Source: Paenibacillus sp. FSL M7-0420
Lineage (GTDB): Bacteria; Bacillota; Bacilli; Paenibacillales; Paenibacillaceae
Direction of reading: 5' to 3'
NCBI RefSeq assembly: GCF_038002345.1
Contig: NZ_JBBOCJ010000001.1
Location: 4,774,001-4,838,000 of the forward strand
Length of the DNA stretch: 64,000 bases
A model generated the notes under the pieces. It was not told the origin of the DNA. It saw only the letters and a list, made by a program, of their open reading frames with translations, and did not search any database. Positions 25,656 through 34,378 of this stretch are shown in pieces. The stretch's first letter is position 1; each line of letters starts with the position of its first letter. Both the position numbers and the translations under genes were made by a program.

Positions 25656-26984
25656 GTGATGCATACTATTCTTCTGTGCGGCGGCTCCGGCCAGCGGCTG
25701 TGGCCTCTGTCCGGCAGCATCCGCTCCAAGATGTTCCTGCCGCTGCTGCCTGCACCGGGCGGGGGCACAGAATCCATGATCGGGCGGGTATGCCGTCAGC
25801 TCGGTCAGGCCGGACTGGATGAATCCCTGTTGCTCGTGGCCCATCAGGAGCAGGTAGCCCTCATACAGCGGTATACCGGGAGTAAATATCCGGTGACCGG
25901 TGAGCCTTGCAAGCGCGGCACCTTCACTGCTGCCGCGTTAGGCGCGCTGCATTTGCTTGCCGCCGGAAAGGCACAGCCGGAGGACATCCTCTGTATCGCT
26001 CCGGCCGACATGTTCGCGGATGATGATTTCTTCCGCCAGTTCCATCAATTCGAGGCACTTCTGGCCGATTCTGAGGCCGAACTCCTCCTGCTTGGAACAA
26101 GGCCTTCGTATCCCTCAGAGCAATACGGCTATATCGTTCCGTCACTGGAGGACTCTTGCGGGTATGCTCCGGTATTAACTTTTGCAGAGAAGCCGGATAA
26201 GGTGAAAGCCCTGGAGCTGATGCGGGAGCAGGCCTTATGGAATTGCGGGGTATTCGCTGCGCGGCTGAGCTTCCTGCTGGAGCATCTGGAGAGGCTGGGG
26301 CTGCCCGTGGAATTCGCAGCATTAACCGTGCAGTATCCAGAGCTTCCGGTCCGCAGCTTCGACAAGGAAGTGGCAGAACGCAGCACCAAAGCGGTTGTCG
26401 TAAGGCATGAAGGGGAATGGTCCGACCTGGGAAGCTGGGATACGCTGACAGACCGGCTGCCATCGCAGGTTATTGGAGCAGGCGGGCTATGGGGAGAATG
26501 CGGAGACAGTTACCTTATTAACGAGCTGGAGGTGCCGCTGCATGTCATTGGTGTCTCCGGCATAGTAGCCATAGCCGGTCCCGAAGGTATCCTGATCGCT
26601 GATAAGAAGGACGCTAACACCATCAAGGATATTCTGGCGGAGAATTCAGTAACGGAGCCGAGGTATGGTGAAACGGGCTGGGGCAGCTATACCGTTGTAG
26701 ACCGGGAATCAGACGGCTCCCGGCTTGTCCTTACGGCAATGCTTACCCTGCTGCCGGGCCATGACCTGCCTGAAATGACCTGTGAGCATTGTGCCAAGTC
26801 CTGGATGATTGTGTCCGGTCACGGAGAGGTTAAGGTGAACGGAGCTACATCCGCTGCATGTGCTGGCGGAAGCTATACCATAGCGAGAGGACAACAGCAT
26901 ACGGTCAGCGCCTGGAGCGCAATGAAGCTTATTGAGGTACGGATAAGCGAAGCAGGAGAGGACGGGAAGGTCTATAGCTGCTGA
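25656..26984 (+). CDS. Mannose-1-phosphate guanylyltransferase
   Basis: A 442-residue sugar nucleotidyltransferase. The activating loop LLCGGSGQRLWPLS lies at residues about 6-19, with SKMFLPLLP after it. FAEKPDKVKALELM and LWNCGVFAARLSFLLEHL are typical of the GDP-mannose pyrophosphorylase family. The C-terminal 100 residues form a cupin-like domain (DLPEMTCEHCAKSWMIVSGH), as in the ManC/AlgA type. It makes GDP-mannose from mannose-1-phosphate and GTP. The start is GTG 25656 (AAGGAGG upstream) or the adjoining ATG 25659. Co-transcribed with the DUF6492-like gene, pointing to surface or spore glycosylation (inference). Confidence 0.85.
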   Translation: MMHTILLCGGSGQRLWPLSGSIRSKMFLPLLPAPGGGTESMIGRVCRQLGQAGLDESLLLVAHQEQVALIQRYTGSKYPVTGEPCKRGTFTAAALGALHLLAAGKAQPEDILCIAPADMFADDDFFRQFHQFEALLADSEAELLLLGTRPSYPSEQYGYIVPSLEDSCGYAPVLTFAEKPDKVKALELMREQALWNCGVFAARLSFLLEHLERLGLPVEFAALTVQYPELPVRSFDKEVAERSTKAVVVRHEGEWSDLGSWDTLTDRLPSQVIGAGGLWGECGDSYLINELEVPLHVIGVSGIVAIAGPEGILIADKKDANTIKDILAENSVTEPRYGETGWGSYTVVDRESDGSRLVLTAMLTLLPGHDLPEMTCEHCAKSWMIVSGHGEVKVNGATSAACAGGSYTIARGQQHTVSAWSAMKLIEVRISEAGEDGKVYSC

Positions 26985-27048
26985 TAGGAAGATGCGGGCT
27001 TCCTCTCCACTGCCGACGGCACAATCAAGAGGGATACTGCAAACATCA

Positions 27049-27095
27049 AAGGGATACCGCAAACGCCAGCCATCCGGCTGTGTGCGGTATCCCTT
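27049..27095. terminator. Terminator-like hairpin between convergent genes
   Basis: AAGGGATACCGCA and TGCGGTATCCCTT form a perfect 13-bp stem with an inner CAGCC/GGCTG pairing. A partial direct copy (GAGGGATACTGCAAAC) starts at 27029. The run of T is short, so it is a weak classical terminator on either strand. Confidence 0.6.
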
Positions 27096-27161
27096 ATTTG
27101 CAGTGAATGCTGTTGCCTGCCGTTAGACAATCTGCCGGCGGACCGCCGGATGGCACAGCTT

Positions 27162-30100
27162 CTAGGCGAACGGCGGCAGAAACCGGAACCACTTGAAGTC
27201 AAACCGGCTGCCCGGCAGGAACAGGAAGGTGACGGTCTGGCTGCCGCTTAACGGCGGCTCCAGCGTGAATTCACGCTCCATATAGCTGGCGCTTCCGGCA
27301 AATTCAATCAGCTGCTTCGATTCACCGGCAGGACCGCTGAACAGAATTTGCATTGTATTGTTCGCAAGCGCTGAGCGTCCGCAGATGAGGAGCCGTGAGC
27401 ATTCCGCTGCGCCGAAGTCCATTCCGGCAAATATAAGTGACACATTGTTGCCGATGCCCTCGACAGCCTCCTCCGTTATAGTGAAGGTATCGCCGTAGAC
27501 CGCAGTGTTGGCCAGTGCATCCAGACGCTCGAACGCCTTGGTCTTGCTGACAAACGTGAAGCCCTTCAAATGAATCTTCTTGCGCAGAACGAAGGACAGC
27601 GAGGTAATCCCCGTCAGCCGTCTGGGCAGCGTATACCGTTCCTCCTGGTAGACATTCCAGCGGGAAGGCTTCTGGTAAGTCACGGTTGTGAGCCTCCCGG
27701 CACCGGGCTGCCCGGGCACGCCTTCCCATATCTCTATCGGAAATTCCTGATCATCCAGCGAGAAGATCGGCAGAATAATCTCATCGGCCCCATATCCGCC
27801 GAAGTCGATTCGTTCGAAGCAGATCAGGCTCTCCCCTTCGCGGGCGGTAGCCACCCCCCGTTCATTGCCGTTGGTCAGATTCCGGCTGTGGGTGCTGTTA
27901 AATCCTGCTGAAACAAACTCATAGGGATTCAGATAAGCCTGCCCGAAGCCCGTAAGCTTGAATTCCATCTGCGAATAGAGCCGAATCCCGTCAGCGCCAT
28001 TGGCTGTCCCGCAGCGGATGTATACCTCTCCGTCACCTAAGGCCGTGATTACGGCTTCATGGCCGCTCGTCTCAAGAGTGGCGATATTGGCATCAATTCC
28101 GGCGGCATTCGTAATCCGCCACTCGACATCCTGCCAGGTGGCCCCCTGAGGATGAAGCTTAACACGGACTGGAAGCGACGTGCGATCAGGCGTCAGAGTA
28201 TTCCCCCCGGGGCAGATGATCTCCAGCTTGCGGACCGGGATCTCCCCAGCCCTGCCGCTCTCCGGATGACCGGAGGACACATCCGCCTCCAGCGGATAAT
28301 GCGCATACAGATACAGCTCATCTTCAGTTGTCGTTCCCGCTGCCGGAAGCACCGATTGCAGCGTAAGCTCAGCCGGAGCCAGATCTGCCGAAGCCGCACG
28401 CAGCGTAATCGTTCCGGCCTCCAGTGTGCCGGCAATCACTGCCAGCAGCTTGCCGCTGAACAGGCGGCGGCTTACGCCCTGGTAGGAATCATAGTCCGTG
28501 CTGTCCCCGTTATCCAGACCGATCAATCGTCCGGGACCCTCCATACTGAGGTGAACGCGGTTATTGGCATTCGCTACCGGCCGTCCCTCCTGATCCAGAG
28601 TGCTGATCGTTACGAAGATAAGGTCCGTACCGTCTGCTGTAATTACCTGCTTGTCGGGAGCAAGGACAAGCGAAGCTGCATCTCCGAACGAGGAGATTTG
28701 CTCTACAGCAACGACCTCCCCCTTCTCATCATAAGCCACTGCCCGCAGGACACCATCCGCATAAGGCAGCTGCCATTCGCCAAGCAGCTTGTGTCCATGG
28801 GCATGGTCGATATCCACGCTGCCCTGCGAGACTTCATTCAAGAACAGTTCAATGCGCGGAGCGTTCGAGCAGACACGCACATCTATCAGCTGACCCTGCG
28901 AGAAATCCCAGTACGGGAAGATATGAATCATCGGATGCGTACGGTAATCTGTCCATTCCGCCTGATAGATATAATAGGAATCCTTAGGGAAACCGGCGGT
29001 ATCCAGCTGTCCGAAATATGAGTTCTTGGTGTGATACGGGGTAGGCTCCCCGATATAATCAAAGCCCGTCCACAGAAACTGTCCCAGCGAGAAGGAGGCA
29101 TCCCGGTCGGCGGTGATACAGGCCTCCGTGCTTTTGGCGCCCCAGCTGGTAGAACTGTTGCCTAGCGATGAGCACTGCTGATCATCATCGGCAAGCACAG
29201 ATTGAGCCAGCGGGAAATGATAGACTCCCCGGCTCTGCACTGTCGAGCAGGTCTCACTGCCGTAGATGATCCAGTCGGGATGCTGCTTGTGATGCTGCTC
29301 ATAATATTTCTCCGCATAGTTGTAGCCTGCAACCTTGACGATATCAGCGCATTTCTGCGCATTCTCCCAAGGCATATAGTTTGAGCCGATGGTAACGAAG
29401 GCATTGCCCCGCGGATCATGAATCAGCACTTCCTCCTGCAGCTCCCGGGTGAGCTCCTGGCCGCGGCTGTCTGCATGGGTATCGTATATCTCATTGCCGA
29501 TACTCCACATGAGCAGACTTGGACGGTTGCGGTCCCGCCGCACCCAGCTGGCGATATCGCGCTTCCACCACTGCGGATAGAACCGTGCATAGTCATAAGG
29601 CGTTTTGCTACGCTCCCACATATCGAAGGCTTCAGACACGATCAGCAGCCCCATTTCATCGGCCAGCTCCATAAGCTCTACCGCCGGCATGTTATGCGCG
29701 GTACGGATGGCGTTGACTCCCATCTCCTGCAGCAGGACGAGCTGGCGGCGCAGCGCCGCTCTGTTCACAGCAGCCCCCAGAGCGCCCAGGTCATGATGCT
29801 GACAGACTCCGTATATTTTGACATGACGGCCGTTGAGGAAGAAGCCCTCGTCACTGTCCAGCTCCAGGGTCCGGAAGCCGAACCTCTCCCTCTCCGCTTC
29901 AATCACTTCATCCTCAGCCAGCAGTTCGGTTTGCAGACTGTAGAGATTGGGACTGGAAATATCCCATAGCAAGGGCTGGTCAACAGTCAGGCGGCTGCGG
30001 GTATGTACGGTTAATTCACCCTGCACCGTCACCTCAGTAACTTGCCCTGCAACTAAGGCTCCTGCTGCATCCAGAATGCTATGCCGCAGCTTCAGCTTCG

Positions 30101-30650
30101 TCCCCGCGCCCGCTGCTTCAGCGATATGCAGCTCAGCATCCACATCTACAGTCCAGGCCTGACCTTCCGTTGCCCTGGCTGCAATATACAGCCCGTCAGC
30201 GGCGATATGCGTCTTCGGCACCGTCTTTAGCCAGACGGGCCGGTAAATTCCGGCACCGGAGTACCAGCGGGAATTGGGTGATTCGTGGATTACACGCATA
30301 TAGATTTCATTCTCTCCGGCGACCAGGTGCGGAGTTATCTCGAATTCAAAGGTAGAGTAGCCATATTTCCACTCACCCGCTACCTGTCCGTTCACATATA
30401 GTGTCGAGTTCATATACACTCCCTCGAAACGCAGGAACACAAGCTCATTCACCGGCACTGCATCGAACCGGAGGCGGGTGCGGTACCAGCCCTCTCCATT
30501 CTCGTAGAGGTTGCGGGTATCATAGATCAGCCAATCATGCGGCAGCGTAACAGGTATCCAGTCCGCACCTGCGGCCACCTTGGCAAGCTCCGAATGAAGC
30601 GGCTGCTTGCTGAAATGCCAACCTTTGCTGAGTTTCCTTTTTAGACTCAT
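27162..30650 (-). CDS. Glycoside hydrolase family 2 protein (beta-galactosidase/beta-glucuronidase group)
   Basis: An 1162-residue GH2 enzyme with an N-terminal jelly-roll sugar-binding domain (DWIPVTLPHDWLIYDTRNLY), an immunoglobulin-like domain and a TIM barrel with RTAHNMPAVELMELADEMG. The acid/base is in MWSIGNEIYDTH near residue 382, and the nucleophile Glu is in YGSETCSTV near residue 462. A long C-terminal beta-rich tail includes Ig-like parts with ITADGTDLIFVTI. No signal peptide. AAGGAGG precedes the ATG. It is the last gene of an importer operon whose promoter carries a box for the glucuronate-type GntR repressor, so a beta-uronidase activity should be considered besides beta-galactosidase. 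The C-terminal half is longer than in classical LacZ or GusA. Confidence 0.88.
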   Translation of the reverse strand: MSLKRKLSKGWHFSKQPLHSELAKVAAGADWIPVTLPHDWLIYDTRNLYENGEGWYRTRLRFDAVPVNELVFLRFEGVYMNSTLYVNGQVAGEWKYGYSTFEFEITPHLVAGENEIYMRVIHESPNSRWYSGAGIYRPVWLKTVPKTHIAADGLYIAARATEGQAWTVDVDAELHIAEAAGAGTKLKLRHSILDAAGALVAGQVTEVTVQGELTVHTRSRLTVDQPLLWDISSPNLYSLQTELLAEDEVIEAERERFGFRTLELDSDEGFFLNGRHVKIYGVCQHHDLGALGAAVNRAALRRQLVLLQEMGVNAIRTAHNMPAVELMELADEMGLLIVSEAFDMWERSKTPYDYARFYPQWWKRDIASWVRRDRNRPSLLMWSIGNEIYDTHADSRGQELTRELQEEVLIHDPRGNAFVTIGSNYMPWENAQKCADIVKVAGYNYAEKYYEQHHKQHPDWIIYGSETCSTVQSRGVYHFPLAQSVLADDDQQCSSLGNSSTSWGAKSTEACITADRDASFSLGQFLWTGFDYIGEPTPYHTKNSYFGQLDTAGFPKDSYYIYQAEWTDYRTHPMIHIFPYWDFSQGQLIDVRVCSNAPRIELFLNEVSQGSVDIDHAHGHKLLGEWQLPYADGVLRAVAYDEKGEVVAVEQISSFGDAASLVLAPDKQVITADGTDLIFVTISTLDQEGRPVANANNRVHLSMEGPGRLIGLDNGDSTDYDSYQGVSRRLFSGKLLAVIAGTLEAGTITLRAASADLAPAELTLQSVLPAAGTTTEDELYLYAHYPLEADVSSGHPESGRAGEIPVRKLEIICPGGNTLTPDRTSLPVRVKLHPQGATWQDVEWRITNAAGIDANIATLETSGHEAVITALGDGEVYIRCGTANGADGIRLYSQMEFKLTGFGQAYLNPYEFVSAGFNSTHSRNLTNGNERGVATAREGESLICFERIDFGGYGADEIILPIFSLDDQEFPIEIWEGVPGQPGAGRLTTVTYQKPSRWNVYQEERYTLPRRLTGITSLSFVLRKKIHLKGFTFVSKTKAFERLDALANTAVYGDTFTITEEAVEGIGNNVSLIFAGMDFGAAECSRLLICGRSALANNTMQILFSGPAGESKQLIEFAGSASYMEREFTLEPPLSGSQTVTFLFLPGSRFDFKWFRFLPPFA

Positions 30651-30706
30651 AGCTATACTTCCTCCTTATCCTCACCATAGCTAAGCTTCCTGAATGACTT
30701 CACCCC

Positions 30707-31585
30707 TCATCCCTTCAATGCCCCAACCATTACGCCCTTGACGAAATACTTCTGCAGGAACGGATACAGCAGCAGGATCGGCGCTGTGCTCACAATGATT
30801 GCCGCATATTTCAGCGTTTCGGTCACATCACGGCTATGGAGCAGTGTTGTAGTCCCCAGCATGCTGGCATTATCATTCTCAAGAATGATGTTTCGGACCA
30901 CGAGCTGGATCGGGAACAGGCTCTGGTCGCGCAGGAAAAGCATGGCGTTGAACCAGCTGTTCCAGTGGCCTACGCCGTAATACAGAATCAGCACCGCAAC
31001 CACCGGCATGGACAGCGGAATGAAGATGCGGAACAGAATGGTGAAATGGCCTGCACCGTCCAGGAAGGCGGACTCCTCCAGCTCCTTCGGTATCGCCATG
31101 AAATAAGTGCGCATGATGATTAAGTTGAACGTACTCACCGCCGTTGGCAGAATCAACGCCCACAAGCTGTCGAGCAGGCCATATGATTTCACGATCAGGT
31201 AGAATGGCACCAGTCCTCCCTGGAAGAACATCGTGAATACGATGAAGAACATAATCGGCTTTTGCAGCATAACCCCTTCTCTGGACAGGAAATAGGCTCC
31301 CAGGGCAGTAAGCGTCATGTTAATGACAAGCCCTACCGCCAGGATGAACAGCGTATTCTTGAAGCCGGTCAGAATCACGGGGTTGTTCAGCACCGCCTTG
31401 TAAGCTGCCAGCGAGAAGCCTTGCGGCCACAGCAGAATGCCGTTGAAGGAGACCAGCCGGTTCCCGTTGCTTAAAGAGGAGAACAAGATATACAGCATAG
31501 GATAGAGTGTAAGAATAATCATTAGAACCATAATAATAGAATTGCAAATATCGAAGACACGTTCGCCGAGCGACGCTTTAATCAT
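30707..31585 (-). CDS. ABC transporter permease, LplC/YtcP type
   Basis: A 292-residue CUT1 permease with the EAA loop ELEESAFLDGAGHFTILFRI and the family C-terminus LQKYFVKGVMVGALKG. AAGGAG precedes the ATG at 31585. It is 13 bp after the LplB-type partner and 56 bp before the GH2 gene. Related YtcP proteins belong to aldouronate importers in xylan-degrading Paenibacillus (family knowledge). Confidence 0.92.
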   Translation of the reverse strand: MIKASLGERVFDICNSIIMVLMIILTLYPMLYILFSSLSNGNRLVSFNGILLWPQGFSLAAYKAVLNNPVILTGFKNTLFILAVGLVINMTLTALGAYFLSREGVMLQKPIMFFIVFTMFFQGGLVPFYLIVKSYGLLDSLWALILPTAVSTFNLIIMRTYFMAIPKELEESAFLDGAGHFTILFRIFIPLSMPVVAVLILYYGVGHWNSWFNAMLFLRDQSLFPIQLVVRNIILENDNASMLGTTTLLHSRDVTETLKYAAIIVSTAPILLLYPFLQKYFVKGVMVGALKG

Positions 31586-31598
31586 AGGTGTGCACTCC

Positions 31599-32507
31599 TT
31601 ACCAGAGACTGTTCTTACTTGCGCGTTTACTGAATGAGTTGGCGAGCAGCAGAATGGTGAAATTGATGACGGAGTTGAACAGGCCTACCGCTGCACTGTA
31701 GCTGTAGCTGAATTCCAGAATCCCTTTCCGGTATACAAAAGTGGATATGACATCAGCCGTCTCATAAATACTGGCGCTGTATAACAGAATGATTTTCTCA
31801 AATCCGACATTCATAATATTTCCGAGTGCCAGAATCAGCATAATCATAATCGTCGGCAGAATACCGGGCAGGGTAACGTGGCGGATCTGCTGTACCTTGG
31901 TGGCTCCGTCAATTTTGGCAGCCTCATACTGCTGCTGGTCAATGCCAGTAATGGCTGCCAGATAGATGATTGTGCCCCAGCCGATCTGCTGCCAGATCTC
32001 ACTGATGATATAAATGGGGCGGAAAAATTCAGGCTGTTGCAGGAACGAAATCCGGGCCCCGCCAAAAAAGGCAATAACATCGTTGATCAAACCATCCGAT
32101 AAAGTGAAATAACGCACGATTCCTGCTACCACCACAAGTGTTATAAAATGCGGCATATATGTAATCGTTTGCGTGATCCGGCGGAAAAGCGGGCTTTTCA
32201 ATTCATTCAGCAGCAAGGCCAGAATAATGGGTGCCGGGAAGCCGATCAGCAGATTGAAGAAGCTTAGCAGAACAGTGTTCTTAATGACACGGAAGAAGTA
32301 GATACTGGAGAAAAAAGCTTCAAAATGCTTGAATCCGACCCATTCGCTGCCCCAGATCCCTTGGGAAGGGACGAATTGCTTAAAGGCGATAATGGTCCCG
32401 TAGAGCGGAACATAGTGAAACAATACATAATATAGGATGACAGGCAGCACCATCAGATACAGCCATTTATTACGCAGGATGTCTTTCCCCAGTCTGGTTT
32501 TAAGCAT
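31599..32507 (-). CDS. ABC transporter permease, LplB type
   Basis: A 302-residue CUT1 permease. The first helix carries VLFHYVPLYGTIIAFKQF, the LplB signature, and the EAA loop is QQYEAAKIDGATKVQQIRHV. AAAGGAG lies before the ATG. It is second in the operon, 86 bp after the binding-protein gene. Confidence 0.92.
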   Translation of the reverse strand: MLKTRLGKDILRNKWLYLMVLPVILYYVLFHYVPLYGTIIAFKQFVPSQGIWGSEWVGFKHFEAFFSSIYFFRVIKNTVLLSFFNLLIGFPAPIILALLLNELKSPLFRRITQTITYMPHFITLVVVAGIVRYFTLSDGLINDVIAFFGGARISFLQQPEFFRPIYIISEIWQQIGWGTIIYLAAITGIDQQQYEAAKIDGATKVQQIRHVTLPGILPTIMIMLILALGNIMNVGFEKIILLYSASIYETADVISTFVYRKGILEFSYSYSAAVGLFNSVINFTILLLANSFSKRASKNSLW

Positions 32508-32593
32508 ATTCCTCTCTCCTTTGCTGCAACTGCATGGTCTTAGGCCGGGCTGCCGGTACCTGTTATCTGTGTTGCAGCCCCTGCCCGCCCAAA

Positions 32594-34207
32594 TTAACGG
32601 TTCAGATAACGTTCATACGCCGCTTGTTGAATTTCCAGCGCGCGTTCGATACCGAGATCCTTCATCTGCTGCACATATTTATCGTAATTGTCTACGGAAT
32701 CGGTGCCCAGGATGATCTTGAGCTCGGCCTCTTTCACAAAAGCGTTAATGTCGTTCATAATGCTGCTCATTTCATCTGCTTCTTCGGCAGTCGGTGTGAC
32801 CGGAGGAAGCAGGTGGCTCTCGTGATTGGTTTGTTTCCAGATGCCGATGGATTCGGTCGTTGCCGGATATTTTGCCGGCAGATTATTGTCCTGCTGAATC
32901 ATCGGGAAGTTGGTGCCATGAGAATATTTGCCCATTACCTGGTCGCTGCCGAGGCCATCCGAGTTCTTCACCACAAGATCGGTATAGACGGGCTTTCCGT
33001 CTTTGAGCGTGTAGGTAATGCCTTCAACCCCATAGGTATTCAGCATTTTGCCTTCTTCGGTAAAAGCGTAATCCAGCCAGCGCATCGCAGCCTCGACATT
33101 CTTGGTTGTCGCTGAGATCGCCGCCGAGCTTGTCCCCGCATAGGCATTATCCAGCTGTCCAAACTCCGGAAGCCCGCCTTTGACGGCAGCCGGGTATGGA
33201 GCGGCCACGAAGTCGGCCTTCGGATCTGTTTCCTGTACGGCTGAATTATATTTCTCAATATAATACTGCCAGCCGATTGTTGCTCCGCTGACATTAGAAG
33301 TCATTTTCTTATCCACTGTAGCTGAATCAATCGAAGCGAAATCCTTATCGATCAGGCCTTCTTTGTACCATTGGCTCATCGTTTTCAGATATTCCTTATA
33401 GCCAGGCTCCAGATAGCCGTAGACTACTTTGCCGTCGTTGACGTAGAAGTTCCCCATCACACCGAAGGCTCCGGCGAATCCGCCGGTCCGTTCTCCCAGG
33501 AACATCGTGCGGAAGGTTACAGGGGAGGCCGCCTTTTTCTTCTCTTTAAAAGCAGTCAGTACGGTATGCCATTCGTCAATCGTCTCCGGGACACTGAGCT
33601 TCAGTTCATCGAGCCAATCCTTGCGGATAATCGGCCCGCCGTAGACCCGTCCGATCTCCGAGCGGATGAACGGGAAGGCGTAATAAGTGCCGTCATCCGT
33701 TTTAATCATTTTGTCGATTTCCGGATTCTCCTGAAGCGTTCTCTTCAGATTCGGCGCGTATTGATCCATAAGGTCATTGAGCTTCAGAATATACCCCTGC
33801 TCAACGGCTTTATCGGGACCGCCAGGGTATTGCAGCCAGGTATTGAGGAAGATATCCGGCAGATCGCCCGATGCCAGCAGCAGACTGAATTTCTGATCGG
33901 TCATGGGGGTTCCGCCCAGCTGCTTGATGGCGATGCCTGTACGTTTCTCATATTCGTCATCGACCGGCAGCCGCTCCGGTGTGCCTCCCAGCTGTTCATT
34001 CATATAGGTCAGCTCTATTCCGCCTTTCATCGGATAAGCAAAAGCTGCTGCGGCTTCCTTGGAAGCCGGGCCGTTCCCGGCAGGGTTGTTAGGGACACTC
34101 TCATCATTTGCATTCTTGGAACTAGTGCAGCCGGCAGCCAGCATGGTGAAACCTAACAAAACGGCGAGCGGTTTGTGAAGCCTTTTCATTCCAGATAATT
34201 TGATCAC
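32594..34207 (-). CDS. Extracellular solute-binding lipoprotein, YtcQ/LplA type
   Basis: A 537-residue binding protein. The lipoprotein signal is KPLAVLLGFTMLAAGC with Cys near residue 24. GGIELTYMNEQLGG, SGDLPDIFLNTW and DYAFTEEGKMLNTYGVEGIT are typical of YtcQ/LplA proteins. A GTG at 34207 with GGAGG 8 bp upstream is the best start; an ATG six codons later (MKRLHK) is the alternative. First gene of the importer-GH2 operon, behind a TTGACA promoter and a GntR-type box. Confidence 0.9.
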   Translation of the reverse strand: MIKLSGMKRLHKPLAVLLGFTMLAAGCTSSKNANDESVPNNPAGNGPASKEAAAAFAYPMKGGIELTYMNEQLGGTPERLPVDDEYEKRTGIAIKQLGGTPMTDQKFSLLLASGDLPDIFLNTWLQYPGGPDKAVEQGYILKLNDLMDQYAPNLKRTLQENPEIDKMIKTDDGTYYAFPFIRSEIGRVYGGPIIRKDWLDELKLSVPETIDEWHTVLTAFKEKKKAASPVTFRTMFLGERTGGFAGAFGVMGNFYVNDGKVVYGYLEPGYKEYLKTMSQWYKEGLIDKDFASIDSATVDKKMTSNVSGATIGWQYYIEKYNSAVQETDPKADFVAAPYPAAVKGGLPEFGQLDNAYAGTSSAAISATTKNVEAAMRWLDYAFTEEGKMLNTYGVEGITYTLKDGKPVYTDLVVKNSDGLGSDQVMGKYSHGTNFPMIQQDNNLPAKYPATTESIGIWKQTNHESHLLPPVTPTAEEADEMSSIMNDINAFVKEAELKIILGTDSVDNYDKYVQQMKDLGIERALEIQQAAYERYLNR

Positions 34208-34267
34208 TAGTATGACCTCCGTAATTTGTGTAGTTGACGACTTAATGCCTCTACAATGTATGCTGAA

Positions 34268-34310
34268 TCTTGTATACAAACAATATTCAAAATGCGTAAT
34301 TCATTGTCAA
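34268..34310 (-). promoter_or_regulatory. Importer-GH2 operon promoter with GntR-type operator
   Basis: On the minus strand TTGACA (34310-34305), a 17-bp spacer and AATATT (34287-34282) form a sigma-A promoter. It is followed at once by GTTTGTATACAAGA (34281-34268), whose centre TTGTATACAA is a perfect palindrome. The promoter-operator geometry resembles that at uxuA. Confidence 0.75.
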
Positions 34311-34312
34311 AA

Positions 34313-34352
34313 ACGCAAAAGAAGGATAGATCCGGCCTGCTTCTATCCTCCT
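34313..34352 (-). terminator. Rho-independent terminator after the membrane AraC regulator
   Basis: On the minus strand AGGATAGA and TCTATCCT form the stem, followed by TCTTTTGCGTTTTT. It separates this gene from the importer operon. Confidence 0.75.
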
Positions 34353-34378
34353 GTCAGGAAATTGTGTATTCTGTTTGT

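Noticed and set aside
27029..27095. Copies of GGGATAC as a further member of the 51-bp repeat family
   Set aside because: The copies are 20 bp apart and then inverted, not in a 51-bp tandem; it is better read as a single hairpin.
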